Below are positions 42,126 to 55,731 of a DNA stretch of 64,000 bases, in pieces. The DNA is from Sipunculus nudus (Eukaryota > Annelida > Sipuncula > Golfingiida > Sipunculidae): NCBI GenBank assembly GCA_026874595.1, contig CM049318.1, forward strand, positions 48,712,456-48,776,455, in the 5' to 3' direction. A program made the position numbers and the translations under genes. Within the stretch, counting starts at the first letter, position 1. Each line of letters starts with the position of its first letter. Under the pieces are notes generated by a model, which made no database searches, had not been told where the DNA came from, and saw nothing but the letters and a program-made list of their open reading frames with translations.

Positions 42126-42435
42126 GAAAGTCTAGTTAAAACAGATCTGCTCGTACTCAGATATCCTCACGTTATGCAAATCAATTATGGTTGTTTTGAG
42201 GACGTATCGAACGGGTACAAGATATGGAGCCGGAAGTGAATGGTTCTTTCAGTGAAGACGTCATTGCCAGTCAAGACCGCAAACGTCATCTATGCGCACT
42301 GTGGCTGTTGAACGTCTTTGCATTTATTTGCATTTGTCTGAATTGATATATTTTAAATATTTAATATATATTCCAGATTAATATATACCTTATACATATG
42401 TTATGAGCTTTATGTATAACATTTTAATATTATTG

Positions 42436-42441
42436 AATAAA
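42436..42441 (+). promoter_or_regulatory. Putative poly(A) signal of gene C
   Basis: AATAAA about 310 bases after the stop codon at 42123-42125, in AT-rich 3'UTR-like sequence. Confidence 0.55.
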
Positions 42442-42639
42442 GCTATTTGAATGTGTTTTTATATAAGTAAGATTTTAATCGTATATAAGGGTTATGCTTT
42501 CTTATAGTTTCATTCTTATTTCTGTCTCCTAGAAATTGCAAAATACAAAAGGTCTACCACAGTCACGGACCTCCACCTACACCCCCCCCCCCCGATTCTC
42601 CTCTGTTAGGTTTACCCATTGTTCTTTGTTTGTCTCTAA

Positions 42640-43210
42640 TAGTTTGGACAGAACTAGTTCTGTGAACTAGAAATGAAATTTGATCGTTCCTTAATGAGTT
42701 TACACGGATGAGCTGAAATGGTGACGTCACGTTTTCGTAATATGCGGATTTTTCAAAGAGTAATAAATGTCATAAAGTTCGCATTGTACTCCTGCGTTGT
42801 AAAAGGCTGTTTTTACCAGAAGTTATTATGTTCTGGGTTCTACGTACAGATTCTACAGCATGCCAAGTGACGTATCCTAGAATAGGGTAACGCTAATTTA
42901 ACTGTTTTAGTAAATGAAGCGAAGTATCCTTGTCAAATGACAATCCCTGAACAAAACTGATATCATAAGTAGTTGATGAGAAATGACCATCTATGTTTTG
43001 ATCTCTTGTGAGACCTTGACTTTTGGCCTTACTGACCCCATTGTATGTATGATGTAATGTTTGCTAACTGTAGTTCTGTATAACAGAATTGAAATGATTG
43101 AAAGTTTTAACGGATGATATGAAAATTGTGACGTCAGTGGCTTCGTAATTTGCATATTATTCAGTAAATTCTCATGAAATTGCTGCCAATGCACTCTTCT
43201 TGTAAATGGC
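42640..43210 (+). repeat. Two diverged copies of one dispersed repeat
   Basis: 42640-42830 and 43020-43210 share AGTTCTGT, a GTGACGTCA box, CTTCGTAAT(A/T)TGC and GCA(C/T)TCTTC-like ends in the same order. The family is unknown. Confidence 0.5.
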
Positions 43211-44082
43211 CTATGTCTGTTATGGTCCGTTCCACCAAAGGGCGCCCGTCGGTTTTGGCGTTATTTACAAAAAGATTAAATACCTGTAAGTCAATCGACC
43301 AGGAACTTCGGTAATTATTTACAATTTGATACCATTTAATATCTGAGAAAACCAGTGTTACCAGTCGAGCACGCTTGGAAACGTTGGATGGATGATGGAA
43401 GGACTTGGTAATTTAAATGTGATAAAATACATCGTCAGCTAAAAGACGCAATCCTGCGACGTCACATCATAATGGAATATATATTTAACAAATTTGAAAC
43501 AAATTTGACCTGGGAAAATAGGTCACGCGCACTGAAACTGTGTCAAAGTTATTGGTAGGATATATTCTGGGTAAATATATAAACCGATTCGGATGAAAAA
43601 AGTGATAAATAATAATAAGAAGAATGCCAAAAAATATCTCCAACAATAGATAGGTGGAGGTAATCATGGCAGTTTCATCCAACATCGGATAAAAAGCATC
43701 AAAACTCCATTGTGTGTATAGAGTAAATCCAGGCAGCTGAGATTAGAGGGGGTACCCACGTGAAGTTTTCACGATGTTCGTTAAAGCGCCTAAATATTAT
43801 TTGGCCCTTGCTCACCGAAATAATATGATTTAACATACAAATAGGAAGGCTTTGGGAAGCGGCGAAATAAACCTTAAGATCCGCTTTATCTTGATAAATT
43901 ATTGCAAAAGATAAACCGGATTAAAATCAAAGAAGAATCCTCTCCTGTGTAATGTTGAATTTTTTATCATGAATAACAAGAATACATGGTAGCCAGCTAT
44001 ACCGTGTGTGCAAATATGAAACCCAAATGTTTAAGTGAAGAGGAATATAATTGTATGTACATAGAATGTTTAATACATTTTA

Positions 44083-44557
44083 GCCCTCCGCCTTCTAATA
44101 GGCAGAAGGGCTATTGTCGTCCGTCGTGCCCTCCCTCCGGCGTCCGTTAACTTTATATTGTGAGCGGGATATTTCTAAAATGATTCCCCATAGGAATTTA
44201 ATTCTTCGGTGCACATATATATTAACATAATCTCGACCAAGTGTTAAGGTGGTTGACCTTGACCTACTTTTCAAGGTCCCACACGGACAAAAAAAATACA
44301 CTGGATGGATTGATATGAAATATGGTATATTCATTTGCCTTGATGATCTCCAAATGCTGCATGAGATTTTGGGAGTGCCAGACTTGCAAAGGTACAACCT
44401 ACCTCTCTAGTTCAAATTTATAACTTAAACAAGAGACATATGTACAGATAAATATCCATGTGAGAACCAATATTTCATGCTTGTTTCTGTTACCATCCAT
44501 AAACGCTGTTCTTTTGCTGTGGGCTTTTATCAGCTTTTGCTGATATTCTAATTTAGT
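44083..44557 (+). repeat. R3-family dispersed repeat
   Basis: The head hairpin TAGCCCTCCGCCTTC...GGCAGAAGGGCTA is followed by ATTGTCGTCCGTC. It ends with TTATCAGCTTTTGCTGATATTCTAATTT. It lies in the C/D intergenic region. Confidence 0.8.
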
Positions 44558-45249
44558 ATCTTGTATCTGAATCTTTTGGAGAGTATTGTCTATCAGGACT
44601 TCTTGATAATTGCCTTTTCGGTCATTGTAGATGGACTTTGAATTGGGATTCGGATTTTGCACAGGGTTCTCTAAATCTTAGACAGTTGTTTGACATTTCA
44701 ATTAGTCTTAGTGTCTTATACTCAGTGTAACAGGCTTTAACACACTATAAACGTGATCAGTTTGCAGTAAGCCTGCCATGTTATTTCTGCCTCTGCTACG
44801 ATTACACAATTTTGAAATATATGCGGTTTAAATTTCCAAGACTTTATTGCAGGTGATTCAATATGTCTTTTTTTCTTCTTAGTATAGTATAATACATGTT
44901 ATAAATAATCTAGTCTTGCATTTTTATGATTGTTTGCTTTAAACAGTGGTTTAATTATGTATTTATTTCAATGTGTATTTAAAGAATACAAACCATAATC
45001 TGCTTTCAGCCCATTGAAATTGCAAGTAGAGATGACTAAAATGCCATGAAAACCTGGGATATATTGAAACCTGGACCTAAACAACTCAAATCAATAATAT
45101 TACTGATATTTATTTTTATAGACATTTTTTAAAATATATTTTTGTTGGCAGTAACCGCCTCCATTTTGTAATGCTACCTTAAGTTAGTATATGTACATCT
45201 GCAGAATTACATTCCGGTTTCGGACTCTGTGACCGGGCATTGTGAACTT

Positions 45250-45540
45250 ATCCCACGCGTCCTCTAATTTTTTACCCTGGTGTTAACTAATCCCGGTGAA
45301 TACTGCACCTACGGGCCCTGAGTGTATAGGGTTAGTGTCATACCACCGAGGAACCCCCAAAGGGCGCACTCGTTTGTGAGTGAAACTCGGCCCTTGGACA
45401 CGGCCTTCCAATTACTCCTGCAGAGCGTTCATCCTGCTTGGGGGTTAACCGTAAAATATCTCACCGCCTCGGTTGAGATTCGAACTTATGATATCCCGGC
45501 TTTGGGCCCTCTGCTTTACCCCTGAGCCACAGAAGCCGGT
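45250..45540 (-). repeat. tRNA-derived SINE, second type
   Basis: On the minus strand the tRNA-like head reads GGCTTCTGTGGCTCAGGGGT (A box) and later AAGTTCGAATCTCAACCGAG (B box). Its body differs from the SINE at 60922-61170. The acceptor stem and anticodon arm do not fold as a standard tRNA by eye, so it is not called as a tRNA gene. Confidence 0.6.
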
Positions 45541-45860
45541 TTTATGTATTTTTTTCTAAAATAATAAAACTAAACCCCAGCTGATCTTCAGAAGTCCTCA
45601 TTTACTAATTTTTGGGCCCCAAAGGTATCCACAGTGTCAGAGTGCATTTATCTGAATAAAGCCAAAAACGAAGTTAGATATTATTCAGGATAACTGTAAA
45701 CAAACGCTGCCTTTTTATATCAATTCTGACTTATTTGTATTATCACTTATTTGTATATAACATGTCGCGATTGAGATGTACTAATGCACAGTTCCTCTAT
45801 GATGAAAGATTTAGGCAGCTCACCAAATAGTTTCAATAACCTGTGTTCTTTGTAATTACA

Positions 45861-45995
45861 GTGGAACCTGTCTGAAAGACCACCTGTTTATTAAGACCAC
45901 CCATTAAGTGAAACGAAAGCCTTCACACTGGTTTTAACTGAACTATCTAATGAGACCACCTGTGAATTAGTCTACTTTTAGACAGTATTGTTACA
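45861..45995. mobile_element. Possible Tc1/mariner-pogo-type MITE fragment
   Basis: Starts ACAGTGGAACCTGTCTGAAAGACCACC directly after TT, with further GACCACC motifs. It resembles non-autonomous pogo/Tc1-type ends. A clean opposite end was not found. Confidence 0.4.
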
Positions 45996-47029
45996 CTGGT
46001 TTCTCTGCACGTCTTTAGAAATAGCTTTTAAACAGATGTCTTGCTGTGATAGAATGAGAGCCATGGGTGCATGTATTATCCTGAAAAAAAAATAATAGTC
46101 CAGTTCATGCAGACTGCGAATGTAAACCCAAATCATACTCTGAGCTGCCCAGATCGCACATATACTGCATGGTATGATCTTCATTATTTTAAAAATTCTG
46201 TAGTATTGATTTACATTCAAATATATAATAATATCTCTTAAAACCTAAGCTCCAATATTTTAACTACAAAAATGGGGTCAAACTAACTTACCCACATAAT
46301 GATTCGCATCAACGGATTACGGGACATGATGACTTGAAGCTGGTTACATTTAACCTTTGTCATATTTACTGCAACAAATATTTGATACATTTAACAGTGT
46401 TCTTATGTATATGTATTTATTGGAAATGAAATATAGAGATAACCGACTTCATCGTGATTCCCCCCCATTGTTGTTAAGAATTTATTTTCCCCCATTTTTC
46501 CTGTTATTTTGGACTCTTGCCTGCGGAAAGATAATGAAAATTAGTTCGAATGGGCACCAATCAAGACTAACCTGAAGATACTTTTGCAAAATATTTTGCT
46601 TTTTTCCGGAATGTACAGATAATTCGGTTTGGCCAGTTGACTACTTTGACATTAAAAAATACATGTATAAAGTTTTTGCCTACAAAACTTTAGACTTACC
46701 ATAACGGTCTCACGCAATTCTAAGCAATTACAGTAAACCCTATCAGTCATTTTTTTCCGTAACCAAAACATTAAGTACGACCTACTTTGCTTTTATATCT
46801 AAAATGTAAAAAAAAAAGCTTTGAATTCATCTTTTCCTGGCAAATTGAAATAGAAATTCATCAGAAATTAATAATTGGACAGTTATATTAAATAATCAAT
46901 GATGTATGTACTCATTTGAATGGATAGTACAAACTATAATCTACTCTCAACCTTTTGACCGCTGCTACGAATTGTCAAATTTGTTATGTCGTATGTAAAT
47001 CTTCGCAGCTCATTGTAAGGGGTGAAACC

Positions 47030-47560
47030 GCCAAGTCTGACATGCACGCGTCTCGACACACCACACGACACATATGACGCCCAATGTGTCGCGACGTCCA
47101 CTTGAGTCGTGGCAGTGGACCCGGTCACACGACACGTCGTGGGGAAGCACACGACACGAGGAGAGTGTCGGCCTTGCATTGTGGGCCACACAACACGATC
47201 GAGCATGTTCGATTCGTCGTGCGATTGAAACCCGTGTCGAGTTGCGTCGGTTTGTTCCCGACAAATCTCGACGCGGTTCGTGCAATGGAGTCGGACGGGA
47301 GCCACAATTTACACGACACGCTAGGCAACGCAAACCGACACAGCTTCCCGCCAAAACACGGCAATCTCCGTATCGTGAATTCACTGTGTCTCTCGAGTGT
47401 GTCGGTCAATTCGTTTGCTACTTTGGCGACACAACACGACACGCCAGGCGACTCAAACCGAAACAAAGAATTTGTTTGGGTTACCTGATTTCTGTGTCGG
47501 TCCGGGTCGCGCTATGTCCATTTTTATTCTGTATACGTCGGGACAAATCGCGATGCTGCA
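47030..47560. other. CpG-rich island dense in CGACAC/GTGTCG
   Basis: At least 14 copies of CGACAC or its complement occur in about 450 bases. They lie at 47054, 47066, 47086(-), 47130, 47152, 47165(-), 47234(-), 47314, 47336, 47399(-), 47427, 47437 and 47493(-), many within ACACGACACG. Surrounding DNA is AT-rich. Several overlapping frames are open on both strands because the motif avoids stops; none shows a known domain. Spacing is irregular, so it is not a simple satellite. Confidence 0.75.
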
Positions 47561-49618
47561 TGGTAAATTAACCAGTACGTATCACTTCGTAAATGCCACA
47601 AGGTACTACGAATCCTTAAGAACTCTCTACGATACAGCTAAAAAAAACATGAGCAGTCCCTAAGAATGCTGAAAAAAAAGCTGAAAACAGCGTAAATAGC
47701 TAAGAATAATTAAGACTGACTAGATATGACTAAAAGTATTTAAGTTACAGCAAGAAGTGGGAACGGGTATAGTTATGACGTATTCCTAAGACCTATGTTA
47801 CCCCCACATAGCTTTTATCAAGAGCTAGGTGAAAACAATTCTCACGTTCTCAATTGTCAGGATATAAATAACTGTTAGGTGTCCACGCATTGTCAAAGGG
47901 TTAGTCAAAAGATCCAAGCAAAGAAAAAAACTGGTCTGCAGCATGCTAGCAGCCAGGGGGAGGTCTTTAAAAGAAGACCGTGGAGGAACTGACATGTAAG
48001 AGGTGTTGATATTGGATGGGGAGGAGGTCCAGTAGCAGCAGCGGGAGGAAAAGTACCGGAAGAAGTGCAAGAAAGGAAGATGTGCAAATAACCTTTACAC
48101 CCTGACGCTAGATCTGTCTCTGCCATTTTTCTCTGGATATTGGCTGTCTGGCTATCGCCCAAGACTGGGTCCGGAGCGCAAGATGAGCGCCGATCTGGGT
48201 CATTAGGTGGCCCAAACCTAAAATGTTAGTTTAAACAGTTTTCAATTCTCGTTCTGCTATGAAGGATATATATTAATATAGGAAGAAGTAATATATAAAG
48301 CCGTTTTTTATTATTCCTTTTATAAAACAGTTACAAACCATTAACAGACTGAGAATTTCATATTAAATACATTTTAAAACGAAGAGAAGATTATACATAT
48401 ATAACATAAATAAAACCGTATCAAAAGGGTGGTCACTGCAAATATTTTTGCGGTGCTTGTGCCCACATTCCGAAGAATGGAGGAACAAAATAAATGTAGA
48501 AAGAGTGTTTATCGAGAGCTAACTTACGGTGTGCAATTAAAATATCTCGAAAGGTGACATTAAAATCAAAGTTTGGAGAAATTCTATGATGGAATAGATT
48601 ATAAAAAAATAGACACAAAAATTACTGATTATAACAGCTACACCTGTTGGCTAGTGGGTAAGTTATCTTATGTTAAACGAACAACTCCGAAGCAACTTCA
48701 AGCTTAACTTGTAAAGTGAAATCTTCTCTTTGTTGCTGTATAAATATTTGTTTCAACACTGAAATTTTAAAACAATTTCGAGTACCTATATATGCTGTTG
48801 ATGGAAAAAGATATCCCAAATATACAATTCAAATATGACAAAAACATATTACAATGCGTGTGTCGAGATTAATTTTAGATATCGCAAAAAACACCATTAA
48901 ATAAAATGTTTAAGGAAATGGCTGATATTGTTTATTTTTATATTTCAGCTGAATTTCCGATAATATTGATTTGAAATTCGGAATTTTTATAGTAAGTTTC
49001 AATTCTTTCAAAGACCGATACTGACCTCCAAACTTTTATTCTCATTTAAATCAGATGGCGACTAGGAATCCTTCAAAGGTTAAAAACATTTAGATAGATT
49101 AAATTGCGAGAATTAAAGACAACTAATTACGTGTGAGACACAGGCCGAAGAGAGTGTGTGTGTGTAGGGGGGCATTTGCACCTTAAACTATAACAAGCAC
49201 ACATGCACAGGAGACTCCCAAGGTTTAAAGCTTTTATGGATTGGTCAGAATCTCAGGAACACCTCCATTTGCCAGATGGTTGATCTAAAAACATTTTTTC
49301 CCGTAGCGTAGACGGGCCGTACGCGAGCCATCTGTTTGGTTTAATGATTTGTCTTGTTAATAATTATTGTGTTAATGGAAATTGTTGTGTTGTAAATAAC
49401 AGTTGGGGGGGGGGGGGGGGGGGCTTGCTGAAAAAAGGTCTCTGTTCAACCGAGCTTCAGACCGGATTCCCAGGAAAATGTGTTGAAAGTATTATTCAGC
49501 GGTTCTCGATTATCTGTAATGAATAATTATTTATATTTTGAATTTGTTTAGCCTTAGATATGTATTGATGAAAACTCTTTCATGCGTGCAAGTGAGTATG
49601 TTTTAATTTTTTAGTTTA

Positions 49619-49666
<48 letters not shown>

Positions 49667-50256
49667 TTGCACTTTATTGTGCAATTACATAGAAAAATTA
49701 CTGTATATTTACCTGTTCTTGTAAGTTAATCATAAAAAAGATATTCACAAAAATATGTAATATGTTGATACAGTTTAATGAGATTCCTGAAAGATCTTTA
49801 CATTTTATTCAGGGAATTCATAAAAAATAAGCAAAATAAACAAATTACTGCAAAATGCCTTACAGCTTACCGATCATGTAAATTGTGTTAATTGTCATCT
49901 GCTTTAATAAGGTTCCTAAATGATCTTGAGTTTTTTTAAGTGGCTAGATACATACCGATTAGGTGAATGTGTCAATAGCCAATAAGGTGAGAGGCCACTT
50001 GAGGCCACAAGAAGCACAGATTCTGTTTAAAATATAAAAAAGAACAAAGATAGTGTAATTAATTCTTATTTTATTAGGATTCATGAGTTATATTCACAGT
50101 AAGGTTGAATTACCAAATGATCTAAAATCACGACATGAAATAAAATTAAATCACTGTATTAGCACCCTGAACGGTTCCTGAATGTCATTCTGGATTTCTT
50201 TTGATGATATGGTTCAGACAGACATACACATACACATCGCTGATGGTCTGTCACGT
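47561..50256. other. Intergenic stretch between genes C and D
   Basis: No supported gene. Contains a (TA)n tract at about 49618-49664, a poly-G run near 49405-49423 and the putative gene D poly(A) signal. 47825-48200 has a locally higher GC content and may be a retroelement fragment, but nothing decisive was seen. Confidence 0.4.
50070..50075 (-). promoter_or_regulatory. Putative poly(A) signal of gene D
   Basis: TTTATT on the plus strand reads AATAAA on the minus strand, about 180 bases after the gene D stop codon at 50257-50259. Confidence 0.45.
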
Positions 50257-53200
50257 CTATGGGTAGTTTTTGCCCATTGGTCGTATTGTGGACGGAGCCG
50301 CTGTCGGACATCCCCATTTGTCTCTCTCTTCTATAACTGAAATGTATTCCACAACCTTTCATTAAGATCTAAAATATGAAAATTATCATTTTCTTTCAGA
50401 TAATTTGTGAACAAATGGGTCATGGTTATACCCACAATGTCAAACAATGTGTTTTTTGACAATACAATTCATGAATCAACTGAATGTCAACCACATGTAA
50501 CAAAAATTGTTAAATTGCCTTTTGACTGGCGAAAGGAGACAACACTTCATTGACAACTGGGACTGTGGCTTGAAATAGCATGTGTTTTCAGTTTTTTTAA
50601 ATTTTCTGTAGTGTTTAAAAAAATTCAAGAAGGAAATATTATATAATTAAAACATCTTGTGATATTTGCATGGATTTTAAGATGATGTTTTTGTTAAATA
50701 CACACTAATTGCTAGATGCGAGTTATATCGTGTTCATGGGGGGATTTTGTTTTGAAATATAAAATCATCAAACCAACAACAAAAATTTGATTTATATAAA
50801 GCAGATCTACAAGTGGACATGCTGAGAATTCCAAATATGTAAATATTATTCGGGCTAAAAGTAAGTTTGATAAGGATTTGAAAGTTAAAGTTAACTAATG
50901 TCGTTTAACAATATTAAACCTTAAGAGGAAGGAGGTATTCTGTTTCTTGGTTACAGCTAGGTATTTGTTGGCAAGACTACACAAAAGTTATCGATGAGGG
51001 CAACAAGTCTATAGTCACCATAAACATAATAACAGCACTTCTCTCATTGTTGTGCTGCCGATTTATTTCATTGGAAATTCCTCTCCGGTTTTTATTAAAA
51101 TGTTAACAAAATACGCTGGTAAGGAACACCAGACGTGTGATCCGGCAAAAACGAAATGCTTAGATGTTAAGGCCTGAGAACTGTCCGTGAGCAGGTATAA
51201 ACATTGTTTATAGCTTGACACGTACATATTCTAAAAGCTGATGATGTATTCTCTGAATGTTGGTATATGGAAAGTTTGGGTTCTCTCATACTGGTTGATT
51301 TATTTTTTGGGATGATAACTCTAAAAATTATGATTTAACGGGTTATTCAAGTTTTAAATGTACTCAAGTAATTTTATTTTATTTTTTTCACCTATAAAAG
51401 GCTTTCCTTTTAAGAAATAAAAACACGCATTTTACAAAACACGGTGAAAATGGAATTTTTTTAACTATAAATGGCTGAGAAACAGTGCTTTAATGTTGAA
51501 ATGTTTAAAAGTACTAACAATTTCTTTAAATATTCAAGAATACATGTTTTTTGGGGGGAAATCCTGAAGCTTTAATACGTAACAATGTAGAGAATAGTTT
51601 TCCCTTCCGGAAAATGTACATGTCAAGTGGTCAAAACGCAACAATCTAACTAGAATTGTGTGAAAAGACCCTTGGATAATTCTGAGACATTAATAGTCAC
51701 TTCAAAATTTATATAAACATTTCCAGGGATTTACTTACACTCAGCCACTTTTGCACACGCTGGCAACATATACTGCTTGGTTTCCTCTACCAGTTGGTTT
51801 AACAAGGCTACCGCCACGTCAGAAACCGGCTGACACTTCTCGTCCACTTCAAGGCCCTCGGCGGTGCACGTCAGAGTGTTATTCAGCTTAGCTGGCGTCC
51901 ATCTAAGAAAAAATATGTTCCTAAAGGATAATCTTATTATATCGTTATATATAACAAATAAAGTCTCTGTTATCTAACTAATCAAACTCAGCACAAACTT
52001 GAACACTCATACTTTGTTAAATTTCAAAACAATGCAACAATCAAATAAACGAATCCAAGTATTAAATCACTAATTCATGTACAGTGGAGCGCCGTTTATC
52101 CGAACACCGTTTATCCGACACAAAGTTTATCTTTTTTCCTCATTACTCGATAACATGCAAACCGATCTCCTTATATATTTTAATATTCATCGTATGAGGG
52201 TCGTCATTTCCACACCACCGCTTCAACCTGTAGTCAGTCGGAATGCAGTTTGTAGATTCCTGTTCAGAAAAGTTCTTATAACGCCTCTGTGATTTAATTA
52301 TGACCTTATTTATCTACAAAATGTTAGTTAACACACCAATAATGACAAACAAAAAATACACGTAACCTAAAGTGGTTGGTTACATATGTGCGAAAGGTGA
52401 AAGGTCACTAGTTGGAAATCACCCTTTGTAAAACTCCAATTCTTCTTACCTACCATTACAGGTGGTCGTTGACTATTTAGATTTTAGCGTCTCTCCACAT
52501 GTTATAAGCACATGGATATAAACAAAACTACCAGAGTGTGTGCAGTAGGATAGGAATTTTCTTGCCTATATTTTATTTAAGATTCAAGGGATCATCTTTC
52601 TTTAATAGACGTCAGATATTTGAACGGACACCTTTAAGGATACATACCTGCAGGGGTTTAATAGTAAATCTTGGTCGACACATTTCATCATGACTGCATG
52701 GTAATTGCAACCTACAAGGAACATAAAACAAGTCCCATTCATCGTGAAAATGTCATCAGAATACTGGTAGATAAAACTGAATTAAATTATCTAAATGAGA
52801 AATAGATTATTTAAAAAAGTATATAAGGCCTAAGTATTCTCTAAAAATCATAAATGTTATAATTTTTCAGGAACTATGTTAACTTCAAGGTCACTGGAAT
52901 AAACCAAGCTTGTCACAAAAATGTTTTTTTTTAACGATTTAGTTCATCTTTAAGAAAAAGTAGCTTTTATCTGAACCCCACGTGGTGGTCACATGAATTA
53001 CTGTGAGAACCAACACATTCTCCTGGCAAATGGAACTATGACTTGCATAACATCAGGGAGTGTCCTGCAGTAGCCGTCTTTTGAGATGGAGTACTGCTTA
53101 TCTCAATGTTGGGACATGTTTATTGATACTCTATTAATGTAAACCAGGTAGGCCAAGTTACTTAATTAAACGAGGACACAAGCTCCACCTTCTTCTGAGC

Positions 53201-55672
53201 TTGAAACTTTCAGACTTTCTACAGACATTTGATATTACATTTACTACCTTTTACATGAAAAATTATTAAAATAATTCAAAAGGGAGGGAACAAAATCATA
53301 TTAAAATATGGCTTATACAACTTATACAACTGTCATCTGCATTCGGATTTCAATAAGTCAACTATAAGAAAAAAGTTACTCCTCCAAAATCCAAATACTT
53401 TTGGCCATTTTCTCAAGAACAAGTAGGAATAAAGCTATCCAATATTGCACATATATGCTTGTAATCCAAAATGTATTTTTTTTCTTTATTGATATCTTAT
53501 TTATAAAGTATTTACAGGCAAATTTAAACAAAGTGTAATTTGTTAGTTTGACAAAATAATTAAAATAAAAATTAAAAAATGAAGGAAATATGATACATGT
53601 ACAATACCCCCCTCCCCGAGATGCTTGTGTGTATCATAAATTAAGGTTATTGTCACGTACATAATTAATGACAAATGAGAAATATATCGCGTTTTATGCA
53701 TTAATAAAATAATGCTTAAAATTTTTAAATCTTAAGACCGTCAACAAAAATTATATTTATATATTACATTTCTAACAGATGACATTCTGAACATTCAAAA
53801 TATGTTTATATCATCGTGTCTAAAAGTTATTTTACTATATATTCTAAAGCCATACTGAACCAAGGTAGTTTGATGATAAGAGACCTTAACTCTTCTCACC
53901 TGCACATGGCATCGTCAGCTGCCGTAGCACTTGATCTCTCTGTTGTAACAGGTAAGAGTATGCCCCACAGTTTTCAAGAGGAAGACGTCCTTCATCCGAC
54001 ATCTTCACACACCTCTCCATGCTGGCTCTATGACAGAAATGTAGTCTTTGGTAAAACCGGTGCTTTATTCTCATATGAAACAAAATGACGTGGTAGAGAT
54101 GAATTAAAACTTGTAGGTATCTGTTCTTTATATTTTTAAAGAATACTTGCATAGCCATGGACACGTATACAGGAGTACGCATGCATGTAATATCTGAGAA
54201 GGTTACTGAATAGCAATTAGATACCTATATATTATGTATTCCATGGAACTAGTATTTTCCACCACAACTGCAAAGTTAATTAAACTAATATTTCGGATAA
54301 CAGGACTTATTCGATGCCCCAATAGTTGATACCTTAGAAAATTGTGTAACCTGCAAATATATTTGGCAATTTCTTTATGCAGTACCTTAAAGTTTCGTTA
54401 CAGACCCCGAAAAACTGCGTGTTACGATACAAATACACCATCAGTTCCCCGCACTTCTGCGTTTCCTGAGCACACTTGGGGACTACAACAGGCTCTGAAA
54501 GCATGTATAAAAGCGATATACAAAATACTAAAATATTACTCAAAGATCTAAACTTGAATTGTTCTGTTCAGTTAAAAGTAATCATACAAAAGTTTGATTT
54601 TTATCAGGATTAATATATACATATTCAGTCTTTTAAGGTATTTATATGATATATGCAATCGCAAAATTTTAATTATGAACTTGTGCGCACCACTAGGCAT
54701 GCGTAGTCGCCTTTAAAATGGTTGTTCAAATCCATTAAGGCTTTACCTGTTGTAAACTCACTGTAAATCTTAGACACAGTAATGAATTTTGGCATTATTT
54801 ATTATTTATTGTGTATTATCTTATCGTCTTAATTCATCTGAGGACCATCTTTAAAGGTTTTAAGATAAATGGCATTAATTCGACCACGCAAGCTGCAGAT
54901 GGGCTGGTTAGAGTCTGCACAGTTATTGCAAGTAAAGAGTTAAGCAGGCAGATCAGCCGTTTTAATACCGGATGTAATAACGTGCACAAGAGTTAAACGA
55001 TGTGTCCACGAGTAAATAATCATGATAAGTCGTGTGCAAGAGATAAATATTTTTTTTTTATTTTTTGCCTGTGTCCCCAAGGGGGCTTCGTAGATTTTTC
55101 TACGCCCTTAACAAATATATAAATGTTTGTGAGAAAGTCTCATGTTCTATCAGGTTTAGGCTATGTAGGGTTTAGGTTCAATCTTCTGTATTTATTTCCC
55201 ATCTAATTCCAATAAATATCTTACACAAATTATATATCGACCAATTGTAGTGTATAATATACTTGCTCTTCATGCGAATACCCTGCGTCTGCTGTGCTCG
55301 CGTATTTTACATACCCATTTCTGGAGTTAGACATTTCCCGATAACTTCATAGTGAGGCGGCGTTCGTACGAGGGCGTATCTCAGGTCCGACTCGGTACAA
55401 GCACAGGATCTCCTCTCCACGGCAGTCATTATGTCTCGCTGGTAACACTGTTCCCTTCTTTCAAATGATGCTTCCACTTGAGCTCTGAAATTAATAAAAC
55501 ATGTGTGTAAAAAGTATTATATCGGTGTTTTTTTAGATGACCTGAAATGGGCTTTACAGTTTAAACCACAGACAGAGACGCGAAACCAATTAAAAGTAAG
55601 ACAGAGACAATCCCAAGGTCAACATCAAGGAATCTTTGCTTTTATGATTCAACTTTATGGACATCATAAAGG

Positions 55673-55731
<59 letters not shown>

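Noticed and set aside
45465-45540. tRNA gene on the minus strand
   Set aside because: B box and A box present, but the stems do not pair convincingly and a SINE body follows.
46934-47663. Overlapping open frames of 80-165 aa in the CpG-rich island
   Set aside because: Open on both strands in several frames with no domain or splice context; explained by the CGACAC/GTGTCG composition.
47825-48200. Retrotransposon coding fragment on the minus strand
   Set aside because: Locally higher GC and two open frames, but no reverse transcriptase or endonuclease motif visible.
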